Shown here: positions 1-9,830 of the stretch, one piece after another
Numbering within the stretch: the first letter of the stretch is position 1
Layout of the letters: each line of letters opens with the position of its first letter
Source: Dehalococcoidia bacterium
GTDB taxonomy: Bacteria; Chloroflexota; Dehalococcoidia; GIF9; AB-539-J10
Assembly: GCA_003552465.1 (NCBI GenBank)
Contig: PULQ01000053.1
Coordinates: forward strand, 1-50,411
Length of the DNA stretch: 50,411 nucleotides
Direction of reading: 5' to 3'
Notes under the pieces: model-generated
What the model saw: the letters and a program-made list of their open reading frames with translations, nothing else
Database searches by the model: none
Told to the model about the DNA's origin: nothing
Made by a program: the position numbers and the translations under genes

Positions 1-711
<711 letters not shown>

Positions 712-910
712 TCATATTGCTCATATGGCCCTGGCAACTGTTCGGGCTCTTGGAGAGCCGAGGCGAGACGACCATGCTTAAGAACGGTCTTCTCAGACCC
801 GAGGGGGAACGGCCTGCCTCGCCCGTCTTCAGTAGTAGAATACCATATTGGCAAGATACGAGGGGGAGTGAGGGCTGATAGCGGAATGCGACTGCTGGCA
901 GCGCAACCGG

Positions 911-952
911 ATTGCTTCGTCGTCCCGACACGTCGGGACTCCTCGCAATGAC
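911..952. repeat. Dispersed hairpin repeat, copy A
   Basis: ATTGC-ttcgtc-GTCCCGA-cacg-TCGGGAC-tcctc-GCAAT-gac. Confidence 0.85.
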
Positions 953-1446
953 GCGGTAGAGTGTTGCCGCACGAGGCTAAAGCCTCGTACTACATCTGAG
1001 CGAGGCGTTGATCTCTGACCGCTGATGGCTGAAGGCCTATCCTCAGTCTCGTAACTCCTGCCGATTTCATCGAGCATCCTCGACGGAGTCGGGACCCAAA
1101 CCCACTCTTGTTCCTTTACTTCGTTCAAGGACAGGCCTAAGAGGGCGGGCCAGATTCTTCGCCCCGACAAGTCCGGGCTCAGAATGACAGGGGGAGGCGA
1201 CAAGTCGGGACCCTAGCCCCCTCCTATTCCTTCACTTCGTTCAAGGACAGGCCTGAGAGGGGGGACTCGATGCTGGGCTGTCATCCTACGAGGGGAAACC
1301 AGCGTTGCGGTCTGAAATCTGAAGGCTGACTGCCGCCCCTGTCATCGCGAACACCCGCGGCTCTGCAGAGGGTGTGCGGCGATCTCGACGATCCGCGGGA
1401 TTGCTTCGTTGTCCCGACGGGCCGGAGTTCGGGGTCAAGCCGGGAC

Positions 1447-4065
1447 CTATTCCCGGTCTTTCAGCAGGAAGAGCCACCTGCCGGGATCGTCGGGGTAGTA
1501 GTCGAACGCGCGGAGTCTGATCCACCCGGAAGAACCGAAACTGAAGTCATCCAGGTAGTAGGAACCGTCGCCCACCCAGAGGTGGTTCTTCTCGTTCACC
1601 CAGTCTTTCAGGTTGTCCATGCGCGGGCCGACCTCGTCAGCGAAGCTGCCCAGGCCTGCGCCGGAGTACTGCGCGTCGATGAACTCGTAGTAAGGAACGC
1701 TGGCGTCCTCGTAGTCACCGGGGTCGAGAGCGCGTATGCCCTCCAGGTGGCCCGCCAGCGCGCCCAGTTGGACGTCCCTGTCGAGGAAGTCGGTCCAGCC
1801 CAGATCCGTTCCCTGGGCCTTGGTCTCACCGAAGGCCATGCTTCCGGCCCTCTCACCCCTTATGCCGAGGGCGATGGTGTGCCAGAAGCCGTTGCCCGGT
1901 GCGTAGTTCGGGTAACCGGTGCCGACCATGCGCTCGGCGTCCATCTCCGGCGAGGTCTCGACCTTCTTCGACCAGGTCTCGACCTTCAGTCCGACATCAT
2001 CCTCAGGGTTGACCGTGAACCTGACACCGATGGTGGTCTCGTATGTGGAGGCAATCTGCGATGCTGCTCCAGGATCATACATCGGGTTCACGCCCTCGCC
2101 CCGGGCGCGGTCATAGGGCAGGATCCAGCCGTAGAGGAAGTCGGCGAAGGAGAGCGTGCTCCCATCGTGCAGCGGGTGGCCCCAGATGTCCCGGGGGTAG
2201 TAGGCGACCGAGTAGCAGTCGACAAGCGTATCGTCAAGTGCCCACGGCTCGCCCTCATTGCCCGCGTCCAGCGCGTCGCCCACGGTTATCACCGACTGCG
2301 TCTCCCAGTCCCAGGCACGCCAGGCATCAACGGGAGCGCTGATATTGCCCGCGAAGTCCAGCGTCACCCAGTCGTGAGTGGCGGTTGCCGGAAAACCGGC
2401 CGTTACGGTTACCTCCGCCCTGTCGATGCGTCCCGGCCAGCACAGTCCGTCGCGCACGTCGGGGTGGGTGCCCCTGTCGCCGGTGGCCCGGACGGGGAAC
2501 ATGTCGTAGACGGTGTTGGAGCCGGCAACCGGGTTCCAGGGCTCGACCAGCAGGTCGTGCATGGCTACCCTGAGGTTTCCGCCGAACATCGGGTTGCCCG
2601 CGCCGTCGCGAAAGTGCGCCGTCAGGGCCCACATCCAGGAGCCGGGTATGCCGCCCTCGGTGCCGGCCGCCAGGTCCACGTTCGTCCTCAGCGGCGAGTA
2701 TTCCATGTTGTCAACGAGGTAGAACATGCCCCACTTCATGTGCGCCGGCAGGCAGATCTCGTACAGTGCATCGCGCTCGGCAAGGCTTGAGAACTCAAGA
2801 AAGGCCAGGTCGAAGGCTGCGTCATAGAACCAGCCCGGGACGTCCAGGTACTTGTAAGCCACTATTCCTGAATGCCAGAAATCGGTGTGGAAGTAGAGGT
2901 ACCAGTACCCCGAGTCGCGGGAGAGCTCGGAGGACATCCAGCCCCCCGTGTAAAGGTTCCAGCCGCCGCTGATGATCTCCGCCTCATCGTTGTGCGGAGG
3001 AGGACCGAACCAGCCTTCCCAATACCGGGGCGTAAAGACGAAGCCCATCCTCTCGATCTGCTCACCCACGTACTCACCGATGGCCGTGCGCACCGGATCC
3101 CACGAGGTGTAGAAAAGGCCTGTTAACTCGATCGGCTCGCCATCGTAGAGCCATCCGGTGGCGGCATCACCGGTGATGTCGCCGGGAACAAGTTCATCTA
3201 TAGCGGACATCGTCTCGTTCAGCCAGAGCAGGCCGGTAACCTCATCGTATCCGTACTCGTCCTCTAGATACCGGATGCCGGACTTCCCGGCGATGTGCGT
3301 GCCATCGTAGTACCTGGCGTAGTCCGGAAGCTGAGTGTGCTGAGACGTGAACTTCGGCCAGGCCAGGCCGCCCGCGATGACACCGGCTATGTGCTCGCGG
3401 TCGATGAACTTGTTCAGGACCTCGTTCATCGTGCGCACGCCCTCAGGGAAGTCGAACAGGTAGAAGGGGTTCAACGTTTCATCGGTGAAGGTGGGGCCAT
3501 AGGGGTTGATGTGCAGGGTGTTGAACGAGCATATGCTGCTCTTGTACCACAGGTCGGGGTCATCGTCCACGATTTCGAAGAGCTCTTGCGAGTCAAGGGT
3601 GTGTGCATAGACATCGAAGTCGCCCGCCTGCAGCCGCAGCACTGCCGACGTACCGTCCGGTTCCCTCTCGATCAGAATCTCGTCCAGCCAGAAGACACGA
3701 CTCGCCGCAAAGCTGGCTGTAACCGTCACAGCTGACGCGGGCATGGTGAAGCCGGTTGTCGGCGAATGAGCGTCGTCGAACGCCACCGCAGGACTGGAGG
3801 TCCACTTGACGAACCTGAAGCAGCGCTCTCCATCTACCGTGATGTTGACCGTAGCACCAGGGGCGTAGCTCGGACCACCATCCACAAGAGATGCTGTGCC
3901 GGCTCCGGCGGGAGATACCTGCAGCGTAACCCTGTAGGAAGGGGCACCACAGCCCGGCACGACCATCGCCGTGACGATGCCCCCGGCAATCAAACCCACC
4001 AGGAGCTTCCGCAGGACGCTCCCCGCGAGGTACCGGCATGAGCGCGAACCAGAAGTTCTCTCCAT
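1447..4065 (-). CDS. Family 5 extracellular solute-binding lipoprotein (peptide/nickel ABC type) with N-terminal InlB-B/'Bacterial repeat' domain
   Basis: 872 aa; lipobox-like VVPGCG; N-terminal YRVTLQVSPAGAGTASL...FTMPASAVTVTASF repeat domain; closely paralogous to the 850 aa ORF at 9831..12383. Confidence 0.85.
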   Translation of the reverse strand: MERTSGSRSCRYLAGSVLRKLLVGLIAGGIVTAMVVPGCGAPSYRVTLQVSPAGAGTASLVDGGPSYAPGATVNITVDGERCFRFVKWTSSPAVAFDDAHSPTTGFTMPASAVTVTASFAASRVFWLDEILIEREPDGTSAVLRLQAGDFDVYAHTLDSQELFEIVDDDPDLWYKSSICSFNTLHINPYGPTFTDETLNPFYLFDFPEGVRTMNEVLNKFIDREHIAGVIAGGLAWPKFTSQHTQLPDYARYYDGTHIAGKSGIRYLEDEYGYDEVTGLLWLNETMSAIDELVPGDITGDAATGWLYDGEPIELTGLFYTSWDPVRTAIGEYVGEQIERMGFVFTPRYWEGWFGPPPHNDEAEIISGGWNLYTGGWMSSELSRDSGYWYLYFHTDFWHSGIVAYKYLDVPGWFYDAAFDLAFLEFSSLAERDALYEICLPAHMKWGMFYLVDNMEYSPLRTNVDLAAGTEGGIPGSWMWALTAHFRDGAGNPMFGGNLRVAMHDLLVEPWNPVAGSNTVYDMFPVRATGDRGTHPDVRDGLCWPGRIDRAEVTVTAGFPATATHDWVTLDFAGNISAPVDAWRAWDWETQSVITVGDALDAGNEGEPWALDDTLVDCYSVAYYPRDIWGHPLHDGSTLSFADFLYGWILPYDRARGEGVNPMYDPGAASQIASTYETTIGVRFTVNPEDDVGLKVETWSKKVETSPEMDAERMVGTGYPNYAPGNGFWHTIALGIRGERAGSMAFGETKAQGTDLGWTDFLDRDVQLGALAGHLEGIRALDPGDYEDASVPYYEFIDAQYSGAGLGSFADEVGPRMDNLKDWVNEKNHLWVGDGSYYLDDFSFGSSGWIRLRAFDYYPDDPGRWLFLLKDRE

Positions 4066-4249
4066 CTCCCACCCCCGGGCCCTCCCCTCACCACGGGCAG
4101 ACCGCGACAGGAGTTACTACCCTGCCTCCTTCAAGATGCCGTCTGTCCGGCCGGTCAGCGGCCTCAGCGGTGCGACACTACACGGTCTCCGCCCTGGCCT
4201 GGAGGAGTCGCGACCGGACTGCTCCATCCTGTACGACAGTATGACACAA

Positions 4250-4269
4250 AAATGTTAGAATCCTGTTAA
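4250..4269 (-). promoter_or_regulatory. Shared upstream element (minus strand TTAACAGGATTCTAACATTT)
   Basis: ~185 bp upstream of the SBP gene at 1447..4065; near-identical at 12763..12782 and 34812..34831. Confidence 0.6.
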
Positions 4270-4338
4270 CTTCCGGGGCCGACGCCGGAGAATGCCCCGC
4301 GACGGCAGGATGTGGTACGAGGGCGCACTCGAAGGCAG

Positions 4339-4530
4339 TCACCTCCGGCTGGCCATGTACATCCCTACGCCCGCCAGCCCCAGCACCAGGCCGGAGATCT
4401 GAGCCACGATAGCCACACCGTTCCAGAACCACGTTGTCTCAAGGACGCCGGTGATCATCAGTAACGGCACGATGACGCCTATGACGAGCAGGATGAACCC
4501 GATGATCATCAGGTAAACCGGTCTTTCCAT
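4339..4530 (-). CDS. Small two-TM membrane protein
   Basis: MERPVYLMIIGFILLVIGVIVPLLMITGVLETTWFWNGVAIVAQISGLVLGLAGVGMYMASRR; internal ATG chosen within the 114 aa ORF. Confidence 0.6.
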   Translation of the reverse strand: MERPVYLMIIGFILLVIGVIVPLLMITGVLETTWFWNGVAIVAQISGLVLGLAGVGMYMASRR

Positions 4531-4784
4531 TATCTTGCAGCCCTCCGCGGGCATCAGGATTATTCTAGCCTTCACGGTGCCGTCAAGGCAAGTCGGCCAT
4601 CGGCCATGCCATGTCGCAGGGCAAATCGCTGATTCGTGACGATGGGGGAGTGGCAGTCCCACAGACCGAAGCTCAAATATCAAAATCCAAATGCCAAAGG
4701 AATGCCAAACACAAAGCTCAAATGCCAGACAGAATCAGCGGTCCTGCGTATCAAGGCCGGGTTGTTATCCTGAGAGGGGGCTAG

Positions 4785-4819
4785 ATTCTTCGCCCCGACA
4801 GGTCGGGGCTCAGAATGAC
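4785..4819. repeat. Dispersed hairpin repeat, copy with ATTCT/AGAAT outer stem
   Basis: ATTCT-tc-GCCCCGA-cagg-TCGGGGC-tc-AGAAT-gac. Confidence 0.85.
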
Positions 4820-4878
4820 AGGAGAGGAGAGAGGTCGGGACTCCTCGCAATGACGCGGTAGAGGGTTGCCGCACGAGG

Positions 4879-4930
4879 TGCCGATGTAATCGGGTGCCGA
4901 CTGTCTCGAGCATCCTCGACGAAGTCGGGA
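4879..4930. repeat. Small palindromic element (52 bp form) inside another repeat
   Basis: tgccgatgtaatcgggtgccgactgtctcgagcatcctcgacgaagtcggga between gcacgagg and ctaaagcctcg; the uninterrupted version is at 969..993. Confidence 0.8.
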
Positions 4931-5117
4931 CTAAAGCCTCGTGCTACATCTGAGCAAGGCGTTGATCTCTGACCGCTGATGGCTGAAGGCTTGGCCTGAC
5001 TATCGTAACTCCCCCTAACCCCCTCTTATCCTAAGAGGGGGGACTAATAGCTGAAGGCTGAGTGCTGATGGCTGGGGGCTGAGTGCTGATAGCCGAAAGA
5101 TGACTGCTGACCGCCTG

Positions 5118-6113
5118 CTACGCGGCGCGGTCGCCATCCTTATACAGCCAGCATTCGACGAAGTGGTTGGGTCTGGGCTCGAACTCGGGGGGTTCCTCCG
5201 TGTCGCAGAGCCCGTCGATCTTGCGTGTGCAACGGGGGTGGAAGCGGCAGCCCGGCGGGGGCTTTATCAGGCTGGGCGGCTCACCGGAGGGTATCTCCTT
5301 GAACTTCCCCACATTCTCGGGCTCAGGGTCGGGGATGGCATTGAGCAGCACCTGTGTGTAGGGATGCTGCGGGTTGTTCACTATCTCATTGACATCCGCC
5401 TTCTCCACCAGCTTGGCGGCATACATAACGAAGGCGCGCTGGGAGAAGTAGCGCACCGAGGAGAGGTCGTGGGTGATGTAGATGACGCCCAGATTGTGGG
5501 TCTCCTGGATCTTGCCCATCAACTCCAGGACCTCGACGCGCACGGAGGCGTCGAGCATGGACACGGGCTCGTCGGCCACGATGAGCATGGGGCGCAAGAG
5601 CAGGGCCCTGGCCACCACCAGCCGCTGTTGCTGCCCGCCCGAGAGCATGTGGGGATACTTGTGAAGGAAGTCATCGACGGGGATCAACCTGACCTCATCC
5701 AGCGCCTCCCGGATCCGCTGCTCCCGCTCGATCTTGGGCACCTTGTTGACGATGAGGGGCTCCGACAGAATCCTGTGCACGCTCATGAAGGGAGCAGTTG
5801 CTCCATAGGGGTCCTGCTGTACGAAGCCGACCTGCCAGCGCAGCCAGGTGAGGTCACGCGAGTTGTTGTAGTCAAGATTCCTACCGCCGAAGATCATCTC
5901 ACCATCGGTGATCTTGGCCAGGCCCAGGATGGTACGCAGCAGGGTCGTCTTGCCCGAGCCGCTCTCTCCCACTATGGTGACCGCCTCTCCGCGCGCGAGG
6001 TCGAAGCTGACCCCGTCGACGGCCCGCACATACCCGGCGTGCATGAAACCCCACCGTTTCAACTCGAAATAGGTGCGCACCCCGTTGAGCGACAGAATCT
6101 TGCTGTTATCCAT
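5118..6113 (-). CDS. Oligopeptide ABC transporter ATP-binding protein (OppF/DppF-like)
   Basis: Walker A GESGSGKTT, signature LSGGQQQR, Walker B ADEPVSMLD, C-terminal GCRFHPRC. Start set at MDNSKILSLNGV. Confidence 0.9.
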   Translation of the reverse strand: MDNSKILSLNGVRTYFELKRWGFMHAGYVRAVDGVSFDLARGEAVTIVGESGSGKTTLLRTILGLAKITDGEMIFGGRNLDYNNSRDLTWLRWQVGFVQQDPYGATAPFMSVHRILSEPLIVNKVPKIEREQRIREALDEVRLIPVDDFLHKYPHMLSGGQQQRLVVARALLLRPMLIVADEPVSMLDASVRVEVLELMGKIQETHNLGVIYITHDLSSVRYFSQRAFVMYAAKLVEKADVNEIVNNPQHPYTQVLLNAIPDPEPENVGKFKEIPSGEPPSLIKPPPGCRFHPRCTRKIDGLCDTEEPPEFEPRPNHFVECWLYKDGDRAA

Positions 6114-6117
6114 AACG

Positions 6118-7134
6118 TCAGCCCGTCTCATACAGCCAGCACTTCACCGTCTCCTCCCCGTGCTCAAAGAGCGGCGGCTCTTCGTCGCATCTTTCAAACC
6201 GCCTGTGACAGCGGGCGGCGAACCGGCACCCTGTGGGCGGGTTGATCAGGCTTGGCGGCTGGCCGGGGATGAACTCGGGCTTCTTCTCAATGTGCAGGGT
6301 GGGCACGCTGGCCATGAGTTTCTGAGAGTAGGGGTGAAGGGGCTCCCGGTAGAACCTCTGGCCATCGCTATGCTCTACCAGCTGCCCGGCGTACATGCAG
6401 ATCCCCTCGTCGGCCAGTTCGCTTGAGGTGGCTATATCGTGGGTGATGAGCATGAAGCTCAACCCCAGGTCCTGCTTGATCTTCTTGAGTGTGTTCATTA
6501 TATTGGCCTGTGTCAGGACGTCCAGTGCCGAAGTCGGCTCATCGAGTATGACGATATCGGGGTCGGTTATCAGGGCCATGGCCAGGATCGCCCGCTGGCG
6601 CATTCCGCCGGAGAGCTCGAAGGCATAGCGATCCATGAACGCCTCGGGAACTCCCACCAGATTGAAGACCTCCCTCGCCTTCCGGTAGGCCTCCTTCTTG
6701 CCCACGTGGTCGAGCATCAGGGGCTCGGCCACCTGGTACCCCACCTTGACGACGGGGGTGAGAGCGTTCATGGCCGCCTGCGAGACCATCGACATCCTGG
6801 TCCACCTCACATCTTTACGGAAGCGTTCATCGCCGAACTTCATCACGTCAACGCCGTTGAGGAAGACGCGCCCCCTGTATGTATGCACGTTCTTGGGGAG
6901 CAGTCTCAAGATGGCACGCGCCAGCGATGTCTTGCCGCAGCCCGACTCGCCGATGATGGTGAGCGAACGTCCCCGGACCAGTTCGAAGCTCACACCCTCG
7001 ACCGCCTGCACCACCCCTGCGGTGGAGCGGAAGTAGAGGGTCAGGTCCTCGACCTTAAGACCGGGGCCTTCTGTCCGGTCCGGACTCCGGCCCCTCTCAG
7101 CCACTGCCTGTTTCCGTCTTCTCATACCGATCAT
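6118..7134 (-). CDS. Oligopeptide ABC transporter ATP-binding protein (OppD/DppD-like)
   Basis: Walker A GESGCGKTS, signature LSGGMRQR, LDEPTSALD, C-terminal GCRFAARC. Confidence 0.9.
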   Translation of the reverse strand: MIGMRRRKQAVAERGRSPDRTEGPGLKVEDLTLYFRSTAGVVQAVEGVSFELVRGRSLTIIGESGCGKTSLARAILRLLPKNVHTYRGRVFLNGVDVMKFGDERFRKDVRWTRMSMVSQAAMNALTPVVKVGYQVAEPLMLDHVGKKEAYRKAREVFNLVGVPEAFMDRYAFELSGGMRQRAILAMALITDPDIVILDEPTSALDVLTQANIMNTLKKIKQDLGLSFMLITHDIATSSELADEGICMYAGQLVEHSDGQRFYREPLHPYSQKLMASVPTLHIEKKPEFIPGQPPSLINPPTGCRFAARCHRRFERCDEEPPLFEHGEETVKCWLYETG

Positions 7135-7145
7135 CTATTTCCTTA

Positions 7146-8501
7146 TCACAGCTCCCTGAGCCTGGGGTTGAAGATGCGGTCGAGGGCGTACCCGACCAGG
7201 GCGAAGCCGAAGCCCAGTCCCATAAGCAGAATCGCGGGCTGCACTATCCAGTAGTAATGCCCCATTTGCAGGGCACCCTGATTATACCCGTCGTTTATCA
7301 TCTTGCCCCAGGTGGGCAGATAAGGGTCGCCGAGCCCGAGCACTGACAGCGTGGCCTCAAGAAACACAAACGTAGGAACTATCATCACGAATTGAGGGAG
7401 CAGTGTCGGCGCTATTCTGGGCAGTAGGTAGCGAAAGATGATGCGGAAGTTACCAGCACCGTAGGCCTGGGCCGACTCGAAGTAGGGAGACTCCTTCAAC
7501 TGCAGGAACATCGCCCGGTAGCCGAACATCGAGCCACTGAAGATGTTAAGCGCGATGACCAGTCCCAGGATGGTCCATATCCTCGGAGAGTACAGGTGGC
7601 TGATCATGATGAGGATGGGGAGCATCGGTAGGATGATATTCACCTGGGTGATCCAGAGGAAGGCCCTCTCCAGCTTGCCGCCGAACCAGGTGCCGATGCC
7701 GGCCAGGACGAAGGTGCTCATCTGGGCACCGATGGCAGCCAGTATGCCAAAGGTGAGTCCAATAGGCGCCCCCCAGAGGATGGGCAGCAGGAGGTCGCGC
7801 CGCCTGTGGTCGGTCCCTGCCGCGCCGTGCACCCGCCCGTAGACGGTCAAGCTAACATCGTCCAGGCTGTGCCCCTCTCTCATCTCGCCCTGTACGATTA
7901 GCTCGTAAGTGCCCTGCATCGCCTCTCTCTCTTCCCTGGGGACGGTGCGGTCTACCGCGAACAGGCCGAAGCGGGGCCGCATTTCCAGCCTTGCGTTGAG
8001 CTCTTCCAGCGTCTCGATATAGACGGTCTGCGCTCCACGGGTACGGACATCCTCGGTAATCAGGATAAGCTCCCCGTCCGGCTTACGCCAGTATACCGAC
8101 ACCAGCGGTCGCGGAACATCGGGCTCGAAAGACCATCCCATGGTCATCCGGAGCTCGCTGGGAAAGCCATCGTAGTGGTACTCGATGGGAATCACGGCCT
8201 CCACCCTCTTCATGCCGTCTTCCAGCGGTTCCTCGGTCAGAGTGGCCTCCTCGTCTGCCAAACCAGCCACGATGGTGCGGGGCAGTCTCTCGGAGGTGAA
8301 CCAGTCGAACCACACCGGCCGGGCTAACCTGGGGGTAGCAAGACGCTCGCCGTGGTCGCTCCAGATCCTGACCGCCTCGCTGTAGGGGACGGTGATAACG
8401 GCGTAGAGTGAGAGCACCACAAAGAAGAATATCAGCACAACCCCGCCTAGCGCCGAGGGGTAACGCCTGAGTTGCCTTAGTGACGACAAAAGCGTTTTCA
8501 C
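7146..8501 (-). CDS. ABC transporter permease (DppC-like) with large insert after TM1
   Basis: 451 aa; C-terminal half has the permease signature region (AQAYGAGNFRIIFRYLLPRIAPTLLPQF); ~200 aa hydrophilic segment between TM1 and TM2. Confidence 0.87.
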   Translation of the reverse strand: MKTLLSSLRQLRRYPSALGGVVLIFFFVVLSLYAVITVPYSEAVRIWSDHGERLATPRLARPVWFDWFTSERLPRTIVAGLADEEATLTEEPLEDGMKRVEAVIPIEYHYDGFPSELRMTMGWSFEPDVPRPLVSVYWRKPDGELILITEDVRTRGAQTVYIETLEELNARLEMRPRFGLFAVDRTVPREEREAMQGTYELIVQGEMREGHSLDDVSLTVYGRVHGAAGTDHRRRDLLLPILWGAPIGLTFGILAAIGAQMSTFVLAGIGTWFGGKLERAFLWITQVNIILPMLPILIMISHLYSPRIWTILGLVIALNIFSGSMFGYRAMFLQLKESPYFESAQAYGAGNFRIIFRYLLPRIAPTLLPQFVMIVPTFVFLEATLSVLGLGDPYLPTWGKMINDGYNQGALQMGHYYWIVQPAILLMGLGFGFALVGYALDRIFNPRLREL

Positions 8502-8504
8502 CTG

Positions 8505-9590
8505 CTACCTTCCTCCCCCAATTCCCACGCGGACGCGCGGATCGAGAATGGCGTAAAGGAAATCGAGGATGAACACGGTGGCGCAGAGCAGGTATCCGAA
8601 GACGACGATAACGCCGACGATGACCGCCGTCTCATTCATGACTATCGCCTGGTAGAACACCTGTCCCAGGCCCGGCCAGTTGAAGACCGTCTCGAGGACG
8701 ATCTGCCCCATCCACATGCTGATCAACAGCATCAGGAAACCGGTGATGATGGGCGGCAAGGTGGGCCTCAGGATGTACTTCCGCTCTATCCCCCGGGAGG
8801 ACAGGCCCTTGGCCTTGGCCAGTTCAACGTGGTCCTCCATAGAGTAGATGAGGAAGAAGGTGCGCGAGCTGTAGACGCCTGCGAACACGGCGCTCAGGAG
8901 TATGGCGGTCACAGGCAGGATCATATGCCTGAGCAGTTGCGACACGAACTCCCAGTTGAACCCCATCTGGACCCCCGACGGTGCCATGCCGCCCCAGGGC
9001 AGCACCCTGAGGGCCGCCGCGAAGATCATGATCAGGAATATGCCGTAGAACCAGCCCGGCGCGGCCGAGGTCGGGGCCAGGGATATGAAGAGCTTGTCGA
9101 GAACACTCCCGTACCGCCGCGACAGGAACAGCGCCATGAGCAGCGTGAAGAAGAAAAGGAGGATTTCTGCTGTGCCGAACAGGATCAGGGTTGCGGGCAA
9201 CCGCTCCAGTATGATGGCCGACACCTGAAACGAGTGAGTGTCGCTGGTTATCAGCCGCGCCCGCCCCAGTTGCAGCGACAGTGCCTCCCCCAGGAAATCC
9301 AGACTGCGCTGGGGGAAGAAGGGCCGGTCCATACCTCGTTTCCTGAGCTCCAGCTCGATCGTCTCATCGATCATCGCCTGGCGCTGATCCGGTGGCAGCC
9401 TCTGCAACTCCGGATCCAGGGCGTACTGGAGGTTGACCTCGTGCCTTATCTGGGCCTCCACGATGCGGTCCAACTCCCCGCCCATGTTGGCGATGATGAC
9501 GGTGAGATAAACGGCGACAACAACGGACAGTAACAGAAAAACCAGTCTCATGCCCGTGTACTTGCCCAGCCTGCTTAGAGCACCCTTCAT
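8505..9590 (-). CDS. ABC transporter permease (DppB-like)
   Basis: Multi-TM, LAKAKGLSSRGIERKYILRPTLPPIITGF permease signature, adjacent to the DppC-like gene. Confidence 0.88.
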   Translation of the reverse strand: MKGALSRLGKYTGMRLVFLLLSVVVAVYLTVIIANMGGELDRIVEAQIRHEVNLQYALDPELQRLPPDQRQAMIDETIELELRKRGMDRPFFPQRSLDFLGEALSLQLGRARLITSDTHSFQVSAIILERLPATLILFGTAEILLFFFTLLMALFLSRRYGSVLDKLFISLAPTSAAPGWFYGIFLIMIFAAALRVLPWGGMAPSGVQMGFNWEFVSQLLRHMILPVTAILLSAVFAGVYSSRTFFLIYSMEDHVELAKAKGLSSRGIERKYILRPTLPPIITGFLMLLISMWMGQIVLETVFNWPGLGQVFYQAIVMNETAVIVGVIVVFGYLLCATVFILDFLYAILDPRVRVGIGGGR

Positions 9591-9830
9591 GGCAATCTGT
9601 CCTCCCTCTGAACTGCCGGAGAACCATCTCCCGCAGGTTCAGAGCGTTTTCAATAATCTAGCACCCTCGCGGAGTAGTGTCAAATCAGCCAGCAGCCTCT
9701 TGCAGCCCCGATCCTCATGCTGAAGTATGGGCCGAAAACCCGGCGCGGGCTGGAGGGGGGTCGCAGGTTGACCCTGCGCCCCCCTGCATCATCTTGCCCC
9801 GGCTTTCCGGGTCAAGCTGAGAGCTACGCT

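Noticed and set aside
829-1203. 124 aa minus-strand ORF and similar ORFs in 640..1525
   Set aside because: Made almost entirely of dispersed hairpin repeats translated in passing; no protein-like signal.
1372-2790. 472 aa plus-strand ORF
   Set aside because: Antisense shadow of the SBP gene at 1447..4065, with the same composition artefact as 9717..12011.
5100-6245. 381 aa plus-strand ORF
   Set aside because: Antisense to OppF-like ATPase; composition artefact.
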